The notes under the pieces were generated by a model that saw only the letters and a list, made by a program, of their open reading frames with translations, did not search any database and had not been told where the DNA came from. 52,174 bases of DNA from UBA2336 sp046294915 (GTDB lineage: Bacteria; Bacteroidota; Bacteroidia; Cytophagales; Cyclobacteriaceae). The stretch covers positions 1 through 52,174 of the forward strand of contig JBKBOE010000009.1 in assembly GCA_046294915.1 (NCBI GenBank). The letters run 5' to 3'. The position numbers and the translations under genes were made by a program. This document shows positions 16,609-25,706 of the stretch, piece after piece (the first letter of the stretch is position 1; every line of letters begins with the position of its first letter).

Positions 16609-16616
16609 CAAAGGTA
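16609..16616 (-). promoter_or_regulatory. Bacteroidota -7 promoter box for the TcmP-like/DUF3109 pair
   Basis: Reads TACCTTTG on the minus strand, an exact TAnnTTTG match, 15 bases before TTG 16593. It covers the alternative TTG at 16611, arguing against that start. Confidence 0.5.
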
Positions 16617-16714
16617 CACTTGCGGCTACGATCTTTCAACTGTGATTAAAATAAAAATAAGGTAACCGGATCAAATCACTAAGGTCAGCCGTTAACTTGC
16701 GGTTGAATAGATCA

Positions 16715-18976
16715 ATGGACTACCTCAATCAACTTAACGATGCACAACGCGAAGGTGTGCTGAACACCGAAGGCCCCACCATGATTATTGCCGGGGCAGG
16801 CTCCGGTAAAACCCGCGTTCTCACCTACCGCATCGCCCACCTGATAAAAAGCAAAGGGGTTGATCCGTTCAGCATTATGGCACTTACCTTCACCAACAAG
16901 GCCGCCAAAGAAATGCGCCACCGCATTGAACAGGTAGTAGGGCCGGAAGCCCGCAACATCTGGATGGGCACCTTCCACTCGGTATTTGCCCGAATACTTC
17001 GGGCCGAAGCTCACCACCTGGGCTATCCCTCTAATTTCACTATTTATGATACCGATGATTCGAAGACGATCCTCAAGAATATTATAAAGGAATTAGGTTT
17101 CGATGAAGCCACCTACAAAGCCAACGTAGTGTACAACCGGATTTCGCATGCCAAAAACAAGCTCATCGGTTGGCAGGATTACTTACAGAATGCCGAACTG
17201 ATGGGCGATGACGCTGCCAATATGCGGCCTGAGATCGGTAAGATTTATCAAACCTATGCACTGCGCTGCTTCAAAGCCGGAGCCATGGATTTTGATGATC
17301 TGCTGTTCAATACCGATAAACTGTTCAGAGAACACCTCGAAGTGCTGAATAAATACCAGTACAGAATCCATTACGTACTGGTTGACGAGTTTCAGGATAC
17401 CAATCTCTGCCAATACTTCATTCTTCGCAAACTGGCCAGCATGCGCCAAAACATCTGCGTGGTGGGCGATGATGCCCAAAGTATTTATGCCTTTCGTGGT
17501 GCAGATATTACCAACATCCTGAATTTTGAACGCGACTATGCCGACCTGAAAATTTTCAAACTCGAACAAAACTACCGTTCCACGCAAAACATTGTAGAGG
17601 CCGCCAATTCCGTTATCCGGAAAAACCGGGCACAACTCCCGAAAAACATCTGGACAACCAATGAAACGGGCAATCTCATTGAACTGATCAAGGCCATGTC
17701 GGATAACGAAGAAGGTCGCCTGGTAGCCTCGTCCATCTTTGAGGAAAAGATGCAGCACCAACTCAGGTTCAGCGACTTTGTTATTCTTTACCGCACCAAC
17801 AGCCAGTCGCGCGCCATGGAAGAAGCCTTGCGAAGGATGAACATTCGCTACAAGGTGGTGGGCGGGCTATCTTTTTATCAGCGAAAGGAAATCAAAGATC
17901 TGCTTGCATACCTGCGCTTTACCCTGAATCAAAACGATGAAGCTTCCTTCAGGCGAATCATTAACCTTCCTAAGCGCGGCATTGGCGATTCCACGATTGA
18001 TAAGATCATTGTTGCTGCCAACGACCACGCCATTTCCATCTGGGAAGTGCTGCAGAATGCACATGCCTTCATAGGCGGTAGGGCTGCTGCGCTAATTGAG
18101 AATTTCGTAGCCATGATCAAAAGGTTTACCCTTGAGGCCGGCAGAAAAGATGCCTATGATGCAGCTTTCGAAATCGCAAAAGGATCTGGACTCCTCAAGG
18201 AACTTTATGAGGATAAGACTGCTGAGGGATTAAACCGCTACGAAAACGTGCAGGAATTGCTCAACGCTATTAAAGAATACGTTGATGACCAGGAGAAAAC
18301 CGATAAATCACTGGGTGCTTTCCTTCAGGAAGTATCGCTCATCACCGGCCAGGATGAAGACAAAGACAACGACCCGGAAAAAGTTACCCTCATGACCATC
18401 CACATGGCTAAGGGACTGGAGTTCGGTTATGTATACATTGTAGGCATGGAAGAGGATTTATTTCCCTCGCAGATGATGTTAAGCAGCCGTGCCGACCTGG
18501 AAGAAGAACGAAGATTGTTTTATGTTGCCATCACCCGGGCACAAAAGCGAGTGTTCCTTTCCTATGCCCTTACCCGCTACCGGTTTGGCCGGCTGAAAAG
18601 TTGTGAGCCGAGCCGATTTATTAATGATATTGACCCTTCGTACATCAAAGTGAGTTCACGGTTTACCGGCCTTGAATCAGCCCCGGTTAACACCGGCAAC
18701 TATGCGCGCAGCCTGGTGAACGGAATCCGTAAAACGGTAGCAACCTCACCTCCTGTAAATCCAAAATCAACCTATAAAGCACCGCCTGACTTTATTCCGA
18801 GCGACACTACCGGTTTACTTGCTGGTATGCGGGTTGAACATCCGCGATTTGGCTTCGGAAAAGTGATAACTATCGATACCTCCGGAGCAGACCGGAAAGC
18901 GAAAATCCATTTTGACGATTTTGGCGAGAAGACCTTATTACTTAGCTTTGCCAAACTCAGAATACATAGTGAGTAA
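16715..18976 (+). CDS. ATP-dependent 3'-5' DNA helicase, UvrD/PcrA family
   Basis: Superfamily 1A helicase acting in excision and mismatch repair and in removing proteins from DNA. 753 residues. Motifs in order: Q-motif LNDAQREGV, Walker A AGAGSGKT near 28-35, motif II VDEFQDTN, motif III VGDDAQSIYAFRGA, motif IV QNYRS, motif V TIHMAKGLEF and motif VI YVAITRAQ. The C-terminus (GMRVEHPRFGFGKVITID) is the tudor-like domain of PcrA-type helicases. ATG 16715 was chosen over TTG 16697, 6 codons upstream. It is divergent from the TcmP-like gene. Confidence 0.95.
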   Translation: MDYLNQLNDAQREGVLNTEGPTMIIAGAGSGKTRVLTYRIAHLIKSKGVDPFSIMALTFTNKAAKEMRHRIEQVVGPEARNIWMGTFHSVFARILRAEAHHLGYPSNFTIYDTDDSKTILKNIIKELGFDEATYKANVVYNRISHAKNKLIGWQDYLQNAELMGDDAANMRPEIGKIYQTYALRCFKAGAMDFDDLLFNTDKLFREHLEVLNKYQYRIHYVLVDEFQDTNLCQYFILRKLASMRQNICVVGDDAQSIYAFRGADITNILNFERDYADLKIFKLEQNYRSTQNIVEAANSVIRKNRAQLPKNIWTTNETGNLIELIKAMSDNEEGRLVASSIFEEKMQHQLRFSDFVILYRTNSQSRAMEEALRRMNIRYKVVGGLSFYQRKEIKDLLAYLRFTLNQNDEASFRRIINLPKRGIGDSTIDKIIVAANDHAISIWEVLQNAHAFIGGRAAALIENFVAMIKRFTLEAGRKDAYDAAFEIAKGSGLLKELYEDKTAEGLNRYENVQELLNAIKEYVDDQEKTDKSLGAFLQEVSLITGQDEDKDNDPEKVTLMTIHMAKGLEFGYVYIVGMEEDLFPSQMMLSSRADLEEERRLFYVAITRAQKRVFLSYALTRYRFGRLKSCEPSRFINDIDPSYIKVSSRFTGLESAPVNTGNYARSLVNGIRKTVATSPPVNPKSTYKAPPDFIPSDTTGLLAGMRVEHPRFGFGKVITIDTSGADRKAKIHFDDFGEKTLLLSFAKLRIHSE

Positions 18977-19017
18977 CAATGCCTGTATTCAGGCCATAAT
19001 CAGCACAATAACCATAC

Positions 19018-19692
19018 ATGATAGGAGAATACAATTCACAGCGGCCCCAGATTATTCTAAAAGAATACGGCCGGAATGTTCAAAAGTTAGTCGAGTACAT
19101 TCGCACGGTACCGGACAAGGAAAAACGCACTGAACTTGCGTATACGCTTATTGAACTCATCAAGCAACTTACGCCAAGCCTGAAAGATCAGCCGGAGAAC
19201 CCGCAACGGCTCTGGGATGACTTGTACATCATTGCCGATTTTGATCTGGACGTAAACAACCCTTACCCTGTACCTGAGCGTGATGTGCTCTTCAAAAAAC
19301 CAATGAAAGTGGCCTATCCGCAAACCAATATCCGCTATAAGCACTATGGTAAAAATATCGAGCATCTGGTCAGGGAGGCCATGAAAAAGGAAGATCCGAA
19401 GGAGCGCGAAGAAGCGATTATCTACCTGGGCAAACTCATGAAAACCTTCTACGGGAACTGGAACAAAGAAACACTTGATGATTCCGTCATCCTGAACGAC
19501 CTCCGCGCCATGTCGAACGGCAAACTGAGCATGGACATTGATAAAGTACGCGAAGACAATCTGTTTGAAAAACTGTATCGCGAAAAGAAACAAATGAAGC
19601 CCCTCGGAAATGGCGGCCCGCGCGAGGGCGGCCATCGTCACTCCAAATTCAAACATAAAAACAAAAACCGCAGGCGCAGAGACAATCAATAA
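19018..19692 (+). CDS. DUF4290 domain protein
   Basis: 224 residues, soluble, helical, ending in a very basic tail rich in Lys, Arg, His and Asn (about 195-224, for example KHKNKNRRRRDN) that could contact nucleic acid. The MEYN-like opening here is MIGEYNSQRPQIILKEYGRN. I recognise it as the DUF4290 family, which in Bacteroidota is often encoded next to murA, as here (3-base gap). Function unknown. Confidence 0.85.
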   Translation: MIGEYNSQRPQIILKEYGRNVQKLVEYIRTVPDKEKRTELAYTLIELIKQLTPSLKDQPENPQRLWDDLYIIADFDLDVNNPYPVPERDVLFKKPMKVAYPQTNIRYKHYGKNIEHLVREAMKKEDPKEREEAIIYLGKLMKTFYGNWNKETLDDSVILNDLRAMSNGKLSMDIDKVREDNLFEKLYREKKQMKPLGNGGPREGGHRHSKFKHKNKNRRRRDNQ

Positions 19693-19695
19693 CCG

Positions 19696-21000
19696 ATGAG
19701 TGTCTTTAGAATTAAGGGTGGTAAAAAACTAAAAGGCGAAGTTGTTCCGCAGGGAGCTAAAAACGAGGCACTCCAGGTAATATGCGCAGCCCTGCTAACC
19801 GATAAACCGGTAACCCTTCATAACCTGCCAGACATCCGCGATGTGAACAAACTGCTGGAACTGGTGAGCGACCTGGGCTGCACGGTGGAAAAAACCAATA
19901 GCCATTCATTCCGGATTTCAGCTACTTCCGTAAATACTGAATTCCTTGAAACAGATGAATACCGCAACAAAGCAGCCGCACTTCGCGGTTCGGTTATGTT
20001 ACTGGGCCCTATCCTTGCCCGCTTTGGCAAAGCCTGCCTGCCTAAGCCCGGAGGTGATAAAATAGGAAGAAGGAGACTGGACACCCATTTTATCGGATTT
20101 CAGAAACTGGGAGCAAAATTTAATTTTAATTCAAGCGAACACCTTTTCACTATCGATGCATCGCACCTGCAGGGATGCTACATGCTGCTGGATGAAACCT
20201 CCGTTACCGGAACAGCCAACATCATTATGGCAGCCGTGCTGGCCAAAGGAAAAACCACCATTTACAATGCTGCGTGCGAGCCCTACATCCAGCAACTGTG
20301 TCTTATGCTTAACCGCATGGGCGCTAAAATCAGCGGCATTGGTTCAAACTTGTTAACCATCGAAGGGGTTGCAAGCCTGCAAGGTACGGAGCATACGTTG
20401 TTGCCCGATATGATCGAGATCGGCAGTTTTATCGGGCTTGCCGCAATGACCCAATCTGAACTCACCATTAAAAACTGCCGCATTGATATGCTGGGTATGA
20501 TACCCGATGTGTTCAGGCGGCTTGGCATTAAAATGGAGTTCAGGGATGACGATATCTACATCCCTTCCCAGAACAGCTATGAAATTGAAAACTTTATTGA
20601 TGGCTCCATCCTTACCATTGCCGATGCTCCCTGGCCGGGTTTCACACCCGACTTGCTGAGCATTGTACTGGTGGTGGCCACCCAGGCAAAAGGTACCGTA
20701 CTCATCCATCAGAAAATGTTTGAAAGCCGGCTTTTCTTTGTCGATAAACTCATTGACATGGGCGCCCAGATCATTCTGTGCGACCCGCACCGGGCAACAG
20801 TCATCGGGCTTGACCGCAAACAGGCACTTCGTGGAATAAAAATGGCTTCGCCTGACATTCGCGCTGGCGTAGCCCTGCTCATTGCCGCCCTCTCTGCCAG
20901 CGGCACCAGCGAAATTTCAAACATTGACCAGATTGACCGCGGTTATGAAAAAATTGATGAGCGCCTTAAAAAACTGGGCGCTGAGATTGAACGGGTATAA
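19696..21000 (+). CDS. murA: UDP-N-acetylglucosamine 1-carboxyvinyltransferase (Asp variant)
   Basis: First committed step of peptidoglycan synthesis: transfers enolpyruvate from PEP to UDP-GlcNAc. 434 residues. It starts FRIKGGKKLKGEVVPQGAKNEALQ with the substrate-binding Lys-Asn pair. The active-site loop reads LPKPGGDKIGRRRLDTHF, so the position of E. coli Cys115 (GGCTIG) is Asp121. In known enzymes an Asp here keeps activity but prevents the covalent fosfomycin adduct. It directly follows DUF4290. Confidence 0.96.
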   Translation: MSVFRIKGGKKLKGEVVPQGAKNEALQVICAALLTDKPVTLHNLPDIRDVNKLLELVSDLGCTVEKTNSHSFRISATSVNTEFLETDEYRNKAAALRGSVMLLGPILARFGKACLPKPGGDKIGRRRLDTHFIGFQKLGAKFNFNSSEHLFTIDASHLQGCYMLLDETSVTGTANIIMAAVLAKGKTTIYNAACEPYIQQLCLMLNRMGAKISGIGSNLLTIEGVASLQGTEHTLLPDMIEIGSFIGLAAMTQSELTIKNCRIDMLGMIPDVFRRLGIKMEFRDDDIYIPSQNSYEIENFIDGSILTIADAPWPGFTPDLLSIVLVVATQAKGTVLIHQKMFESRLFFVDKLIDMGAQIILCDPHRATVIGLDRKQALRGIKMASPDIRAGVALLIAALSASGTSEISNIDQIDRGYEKIDERLKKLGAEIERV

Positions 21001-21060
21001 TTTTTTTTACATTAAAAATATTAATCACTCAAAGTACACGTTCATAAAGAGTTCAAAGCC

Positions 21061-21747
21061 ATGAAAAAAGCAGTTCCCTTTTTGGTTACGCTTACCGCGC
21101 TGAATGTTTTCGCGCAGGAATCAGCCAATTTGGTTCCGTCCCGCTCATTATTTAAACTGTCACCTCAGCACTTTACACAAAATGCCCTAAAAATCGGCAT
21201 TGAACGATTCAATCGTAATTTCACAAAAAGCGTGGCCTTCTATCTTTCAGGAATGTTGGGCGACAATACGTCAAATAATGATTATTACAATACCTACGGA
21301 TATAATGGTCTTAGTGGTGAATTCCAGTTTCGGAAATATATCCGACCTATGGAATTACTGCCGGGTAAACGAGGTAATGAATACATACAGGGAATATACT
21401 TTGCCGGTTTTCTGCAAGGCGGAAGTTACAGCGCAAACCGGTATTCAGATTACTATACGATTGATCCCAATACCGGTGTAAAAATCAAAGTGGTTGAATA
21501 TGACTACGATGAATCCATTGGAAATATCGCTTTAGGATTTACCCTGGGCTGGCACCGCACCCTTTGGAAAGTAGTTTATGTGGATTTATACATTGGCGGA
21601 GGCCTCCAGTTTTCGGATGTCATCCGAACCGGTCAGCTGCCGCAATACTATAGCAACTACTACTTTTATTACCGTGATGCCGCTACCGATCCGGGTTATC
21701 AGGGTATCCTTCCGAAATTCGGTGTTCAGATAGGCATAGGTCTTTAA
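21061..21747 (+). CDS. Secreted protein, probable small outer-membrane beta-barrel
   Basis: 228 residues with a short signal peptide (MKKAVPFLVTLTALNVFAQ, cleavage after FAQ or NVFA). The mature part alternates aromatic and polar residues, with segments such as SVAFYLSGMLG, YIQGIYFAGFLQGGSY, IALGFTLGWHRTLW and VDLYIGGGLQF, and a final KFGVQIGIGL, which suits an outer-membrane beta-barrel of about 8-10 strands. Length and layout resemble DUF3575-type proteins, but I cannot assign a family. It ends 2 bases from the convergent xthA. Confidence 0.75.
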   Translation: MKKAVPFLVTLTALNVFAQESANLVPSRSLFKLSPQHFTQNALKIGIERFNRNFTKSVAFYLSGMLGDNTSNNDYYNTYGYNGLSGEFQFRKYIRPMELLPGKRGNEYIQGIYFAGFLQGGSYSANRYSDYYTIDPNTGVKIKVVEYDYDESIGNIALGFTLGWHRTLWKVVYVDLYIGGGLQFSDVIRTGQLPQYYSNYYFYYRDAATDPGYQGILPKFGVQIGIGL

Positions 21748-21749
21748 GC

Positions 21750-22520
21750 TCAAACTGCTATTTCCAACCCCACCGGGCAGTGGTCCGAACCCAGGTATTC
21801 ATTGTAAATCATGGCTTGCTTTACCTGCGGCAACAAAGCACGGCTTACCAGGAAGTAATCAATACGCCACCCCACATTGCGGGCACGCGCATTAAACATG
21901 TAATTCCAATAGGTGTACTTTACCTCTTCGGGGTGAAAATGCCTGAACGTATCTACAAACCCGGTATCCAGTAATTTCTGAAAGCCGTCAATTTCCTGCT
22001 GGGTATAACCTGCCGACTTATTATAATTATCCTTTGCCCGTGCAATATCAATCGGCTGATGCGCCACATTTAAATCGCCACAGATGATAACCGGCTTTTT
22101 ACTATTTAACGCAACAACGTACTTCCTGAATTCTCCGTCCCACTGTTGGCGGTAATCCAGCCGTTTCAGGCCTTCGCCTGAGTTGGGCGTATAAACCGTA
22201 ACCAGATAAAACCACGGGTACTCAGCCGTAATTACCCGGCCTTCCTGGTCATGCTCGGCATGGTTCATATCGTAGGTAACAGCAAGTGGTTCTGTTTTTG
22301 TAAGGATAGCAGTACCCGAATATCCCTGCCGTGCCTTCGATGCATTCGCATAACATTTGTACCCGGGTATTAACTCCATAACACTCTTCACTTCTTCAAC
22401 GGTAGCCTTTGTTTCCTGAAGGCAAAGCATATCCGGATTAAGGGCTTTAATGTCTTTCAAAAAATCCTTCTTGATAATAGAACGGATACCATTCACATTC
22501 CAGCAAACCAGGTGAAGCAT
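21750..22520 (-). CDS. xthA: Exodeoxyribonuclease III / AP endonuclease
   Basis: Cuts 5' of abasic sites and removes blocked 3' ends in base excision repair. 256 residues. Motifs of the EEP superfamily: CWNVNGIRS (Asn), LCLQETKA (catalytic Glu), YSGTAILTK, GDLNVAHQPID (Asp, Asn) and GSDHCPVGLEI (Asp-His). Expression must come from a promoter in the short gap downstream of the terminator at 22551-22574. Confidence 0.95.
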   Translation of the reverse strand: MLHLVCWNVNGIRSIIKKDFLKDIKALNPDMLCLQETKATVEEVKSVMELIPGYKCYANASKARQGYSGTAILTKTEPLAVTYDMNHAEHDQEGRVITAEYPWFYLVTVYTPNSGEGLKRLDYRQQWDGEFRKYVVALNSKKPVIICGDLNVAHQPIDIARAKDNYNKSAGYTQQEIDGFQKLLDTGFVDTFRHFHPEEVKYTYWNYMFNARARNVGWRIDYFLVSRALLPQVKQAMIYNEYLGSDHCPVGLEIAV

Positions 22521-22550
22521 GCGTAACAGATTAGGTATGTAAATAAATAA

Positions 22551-22574
22551 AAATCCTGGCTCAGGCCAGGATTT
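22551..22574 (-). terminator. Rho-independent terminator of the 53-aa gene
   Basis: A perfect 10-bp inverted repeat (AAATCCTGGC / GCCAGGATTT) with a TCAG loop lies 25 bases after the stop of the 53-codon gene. On the minus strand the stem is followed by TTATTTATTT. It separates this gene from xthA. Confidence 0.8.
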
Positions 22575-22598
22575 ACATCAATAGAAAAGGAAAAGGGC

Positions 22599-22760
22599 TT
22601 ATCCCTTCTTGTCCATCTTTGCCTTAAATTCTTCTTTGATCTTCTCAATATCCACATTCTTGATCACCGGTTTGGCATTCTGTATTTTAAGCATTTGCCT
22701 CCTTACCGATGATTTTGAGTGATCCTTACGATCCTTGCGCTTTAAACGGGTAACTGCCAT
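22599..22760 (-). CDS. Small basic conserved protein (53 aa)
   Basis: A 53-codon frame from ATG 22760 to TAA at 22599. The protein opens MAVTRLKRKDRKDHSK and ends IEKIKEEFKAKMDKKG; roughly a third of the residues are Lys or Arg. A central NAKPVIKNVDIEKIKEEF recalls short proteins I have seen in Cytophagales genomes. The gene is followed by its own perfect terminator, which supports a real transcript. The composition suggests binding to RNA or the ribosome, which is inference. CATTTTTG (one mismatch from the -7 consensus) lies at 22784-22791 on this strand. Confidence 0.75.
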   Translation of the reverse strand: MAVTRLKRKDRKDHSKSSVRRQMLKIQNAKPVIKNVDIEKIKEEFKAKMDKKG

Positions 22761-22836
22761 GACTTTGTCAATTTATTGGGGCGCAAAAATGGTCAGGATT
22801 TTCTGCATTTACAAGGCTGATTTATCCAATCCTGAT

Positions 22837-22844
22837 TAGTTTTG
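22837..22844 (+). promoter_or_regulatory. Bacteroidota -7 promoter box for hisS
   Basis: TAGTTTTG, an exact TAnnTTTG match, ends only 7 bases before ATG 22852. Transcription would then start at or within a few bases of the start codon, implying a leaderless or nearly leaderless hisS message. Confidence 0.5.
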
Positions 22845-22851
22845 GGCGTTT

Positions 22852-24222
22852 ATGACTAAACCCAGTTTACCAAAAGGTACCCGCGACTTCGGGCCACAGG
22901 TTATGGCCAGGAGGAATTATATACTCGAAACGATCCGAAGCGTATTCCGGCAGTACGGTTTTCAACCATTGGAGACCCCGGCTATGGAAAACCTGACTAC
23001 CCTTACCGGAAAATATGGGGAGGAGGGCGATCAGCTGCTTTTCAAAATTCTAAACAGCGGTGACTTTTTAAAAGACATTGATGCCGCTAAATTGCAACAG
23101 CCAACCTCGAAAAGCCTGGTTTCAGCAATTTCCGAAAAAGGGCTCCGCTACGACCTCACGGTTCCCTTTGCCCGCTATGTGGTGATGAACCGCCACGAAA
23201 TTGCACTGCCCTTTAAACGCTACCAGATACAACCCGTGTGGCGTGCCGACCGTCCGCAAAAGGGCCGTTACCGCGAATTCTATCAATGCGATGCCGATGT
23301 GGTCGGTACCGATTCGCTGATCTGCGAAACCGAAATAATACTGATGATCAGAGAGGTGATGACCCGGCTGAATATTACAGATTACAGCATTAAGGTAAAT
23401 CACCGCGAAATCCTTAACGGAATGGCCGGAGTAATCGGTGCATCGGGCAAACAGCAAGCTGTTTTCGTTGCTATTGATAAGCTGGAGAAAATTGGAAAAG
23501 ACGGAGTCCGTCAGGAACTGGAGGCTAAAGGCTTCAGTGCTGCGCAGCTTGAAAATTTATTCTCCCTCATCGGCATAAGCGGCACCAACCAGGATAAACT
23601 TCAGTCGCTGGAGATAATTTTTAAAAAATCGGGGGAAGAACTGAAAGGTGTGGCAGACCTGAAGCGGGTGCTTGAACTATTAACCCACTATAACCAGACT
23701 GACTCCCACGTAGAGATTGATCTGGCCCTGGCACGTGGACTTAGCTACTATACAGGCTGCATCTTCGAGGTGAAGATGAATGGCGTGGCTATAGGCAGCG
23801 TGAGCGGAGGAGGACGCTACGATAACCTTACGGCAGCTTTCGGCTCAAAAGAAAAACTATCCGGTGTTGGTATTTCCTTTGGCATCGACCGGCTGTACGA
23901 TGCAATGGATGAACTAAACCTTTTTCCTAAAGAAGCACACACCTCCTCTATGGTACTGGTTTGCCACCTCGATGATAACTGCCTGCATTATGGACTAGGG
24001 GTTCTCTCTCAACTTCGCACACATCACATCGCTTCAGAAATCTACCCGGAGGTAACCAAACTGAAAAAGCAGCTTGACTATGCCAATAAAAAAGAAATTC
24101 CCTACGCAATTGTTTTAGGGCCCGATGAAATGCGTACCGGAAACCTGGCATTAAAAAACATGCAAAGTGGTGAGCAGGAAACATTAACACTCAGTGAGAT
24201 TATAAAAAAAATCAAGCCGTGA
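22852..24222 (+). CDS. hisS: Histidyl-tRNA synthetase
   Basis: Class II aminoacyl-tRNA synthetase charging tRNA-His. 456 residues. Motif 1 region PLETPAMENL, motif 2 RYQIQPVWRADRPQKGRYREFYQCDADVV (written here as one continuous conserved stretch split by eye), the histidine-binding ARGLSYYTGCIFEV and motif 3 GGGRYDNL with GISFGIDRL are all present, followed by the anticodon-binding domain. The stop TGA overlaps the GTG start of hutH (GTGA), so the two are translationally coupled. Confidence 0.97.
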   Translation: MTKPSLPKGTRDFGPQVMARRNYILETIRSVFRQYGFQPLETPAMENLTTLTGKYGEEGDQLLFKILNSGDFLKDIDAAKLQQPTSKSLVSAISEKGLRYDLTVPFARYVVMNRHEIALPFKRYQIQPVWRADRPQKGRYREFYQCDADVVGTDSLICETEIILMIREVMTRLNITDYSIKVNHREILNGMAGVIGASGKQQAVFVAIDKLEKIGKDGVRQELEAKGFSAAQLENLFSLIGISGTNQDKLQSLEIIFKKSGEELKGVADLKRVLELLTHYNQTDSHVEIDLALARGLSYYTGCIFEVKMNGVAIGSVSGGGRYDNLTAAFGSKEKLSGVGISFGIDRLYDAMDELNLFPKEAHTSSMVLVCHLDDNCLHYGLGVLSQLRTHHIASEIYPEVTKLKKQLDYANKKEIPYAIVLGPDEMRTGNLALKNMQSGEQETLTLSEIIKKIKP

Positions 24223-25706
24223 CATTTGCCGTAACCAACACTCCGATTACACTGGCCGATCTGTCAAAGATCATTCAGAGCGAAGGACAACTGCAGTTAA
24301 CGGATGCGGTAAAGAAAAAAATACTGGCATGCCGCAATTATCTTGATACTAAACTGAAAGACACCCATCATCCGATTTATGGAATCAACACCGGCTTCGG
24401 ATCGCTATACAACACATTCATCTCACCCGATGACCTTGAAAAACTTCAGGAAAACCTGGTAAAGTCGCACGCCTGCGGTACCGGGCCCTTGGTTCCTGAT
24501 GAACTTGTAAAGCTGATGTTATTTTTAAAAATCCGTTCGCTGGCATACGGGCATTCGGGAGTACAGCTTCAAACGGTTGAGCGGCTTGTTGATTTTTACA
24601 ATCACCAGGTTTACCCGGTAATCTATGAAATGGGTTCACTGGGAGCCTCAGGCGATTTAGCTCCACTGGCACATCTTTCTTTGCCGCTAATCGGATTAGG
24701 TGAAGTCCATCACCGGAACGAAACACTTACCGGGGCACAACTCAATAAAAAATTCAACTGGGAGCCCCTGCACTTTAAGGCAAAAGAAGGCCTGGCTTTA
24801 CTAAACGGTACCCAGTTTATGTTGGCGTATGCCGTCTGGTGTGTGCACCACGCCCACAGACTGATTCGCCTGGCTAATTTCATCTCCGCTGTTTCGCTGG
24901 ATGCATTTGATGGACGTTTAGAACCCTTTATACCCCAGGTTCATACCATCCGCCCACATACCGGGCAAACCCGTGTGGCCAAAGAAATTTTTTCCCTCCT
25001 TCAGGGAAGCGAACTGATTGCCCACCCTAAGAAGCATGTTCAGGACCCCTATTCCTTCCGGTGTATTCCTCAGGTTCATGGCGCAACTGCCGATGCCATA
25101 GAGTACGTAACCAACATTGTACTTACTGAAGTAAACAGTGTTACCGATAACCCGAATATTTTTCCAAATGAAGATCAGATTATTTCAGCCGGTAATTTTC
25201 ATGGACAGCCCCTGGCGCTTGCGCTTGATTTTCTGGCTATTGCCGCCAGCGAGTTGGGAAGTATTTCGGAGCGAAGAATTTACCAACTCATTTCAGGCAG
25301 CCGCGATTTACCCAATTACTTAGTAGCCAACCCGGGTATTAACTCGGGCATGATGATACCACAATACACCGCTGCCTCACTGGTGAGCCAGAACAAACAA
25401 CTTTGCACTCCCGCCTCGGTAGATTCAATCGTATCATCTAACGGGCAGGAAGACCACGTAAGCATGGGTGCCAACGCGGCCACCAAAGCTTTGCGGGTTA
25501 TCAATAACCTTTATTCTATCCTGGCAATAGAATTATTTACTGCATCGCAGGCGTTGTCATTCCGAAAACCGCTGAGATCCTCACCGCAAATCGAAAAATT
25601 CGTGCATACTTTCCTGCAGTCCGTTCCGTTTGTAGAACAAGACCGTGTTTTACATAATGATTTACAAAGGGCCGAGAAATTTATTAGGGAAACAACAGTA
25701 ACATGA
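24219..25706 (+). CDS. hutH: Histidine ammonia-lyase
   Basis: Deaminates histidine to urocanate, using the MIO group formed from an internal Ala-Ser-Gly. 495 residues. The MIO triad is A143-S144-G145 in GSLGASGDLAPLAHL, and YGINTGFGSL carries the catalytic Tyr. The substrate-selectivity pair is S83-H84 (LVKSHACGTG), the Ser-His typical of histidine lyases rather than Phe/Tyr lyases. The start is GTG at 24219, overlapping the hisS stop. Its own stop overlaps the next start (ATGA). No hutU, hutI or hutG is nearby. Confidence 0.93.
   Translation: MTFAVTNTPITLADLSKIIQSEGQLQLTDAVKKKILACRNYLDTKLKDTHHPIYGINTGFGSLYNTFISPDDLEKLQENLVKSHACGTGPLVPDELVKLMLFLKIRSLAYGHSGVQLQTVERLVDFYNHQVYPVIYEMGSLGASGDLAPLAHLSLPLIGLGEVHHRNETLTGAQLNKKFNWEPLHFKAKEGLALLNGTQFMLAYAVWCVHHAHRLIRLANFISAVSLDAFDGRLEPFIPQVHTIRPHTGQTRVAKEIFSLLQGSELIAHPKKHVQDPYSFRCIPQVHGATADAIEYVTNIVLTEVNSVTDNPNIFPNEDQIISAGNFHGQPLALALDFLAIAASELGSISERRIYQLISGSRDLPNYLVANPGINSGMMIPQYTAASLVSQNKQLCTPASVDSIVSSNGQEDHVSMGANAATKALRVINNLYSILAIELFTASQALSFRKPLRSSPQIEKFVHTFLQSVPFVEQDRVLHNDLQRAEKFIRETTVT

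Noticed and set aside
18981..18994. GCCTG-TATT-CAGGC hairpin after the helicase gene
   Set aside because: The stem is only 5 bp and there is no T-run, so it is not a convincing terminator; the gap to the next gene is just 41 bases.
21001..21015. T-run directly after murA
   Set aside because: No stem precedes it, so a rho-independent terminator is not supported.
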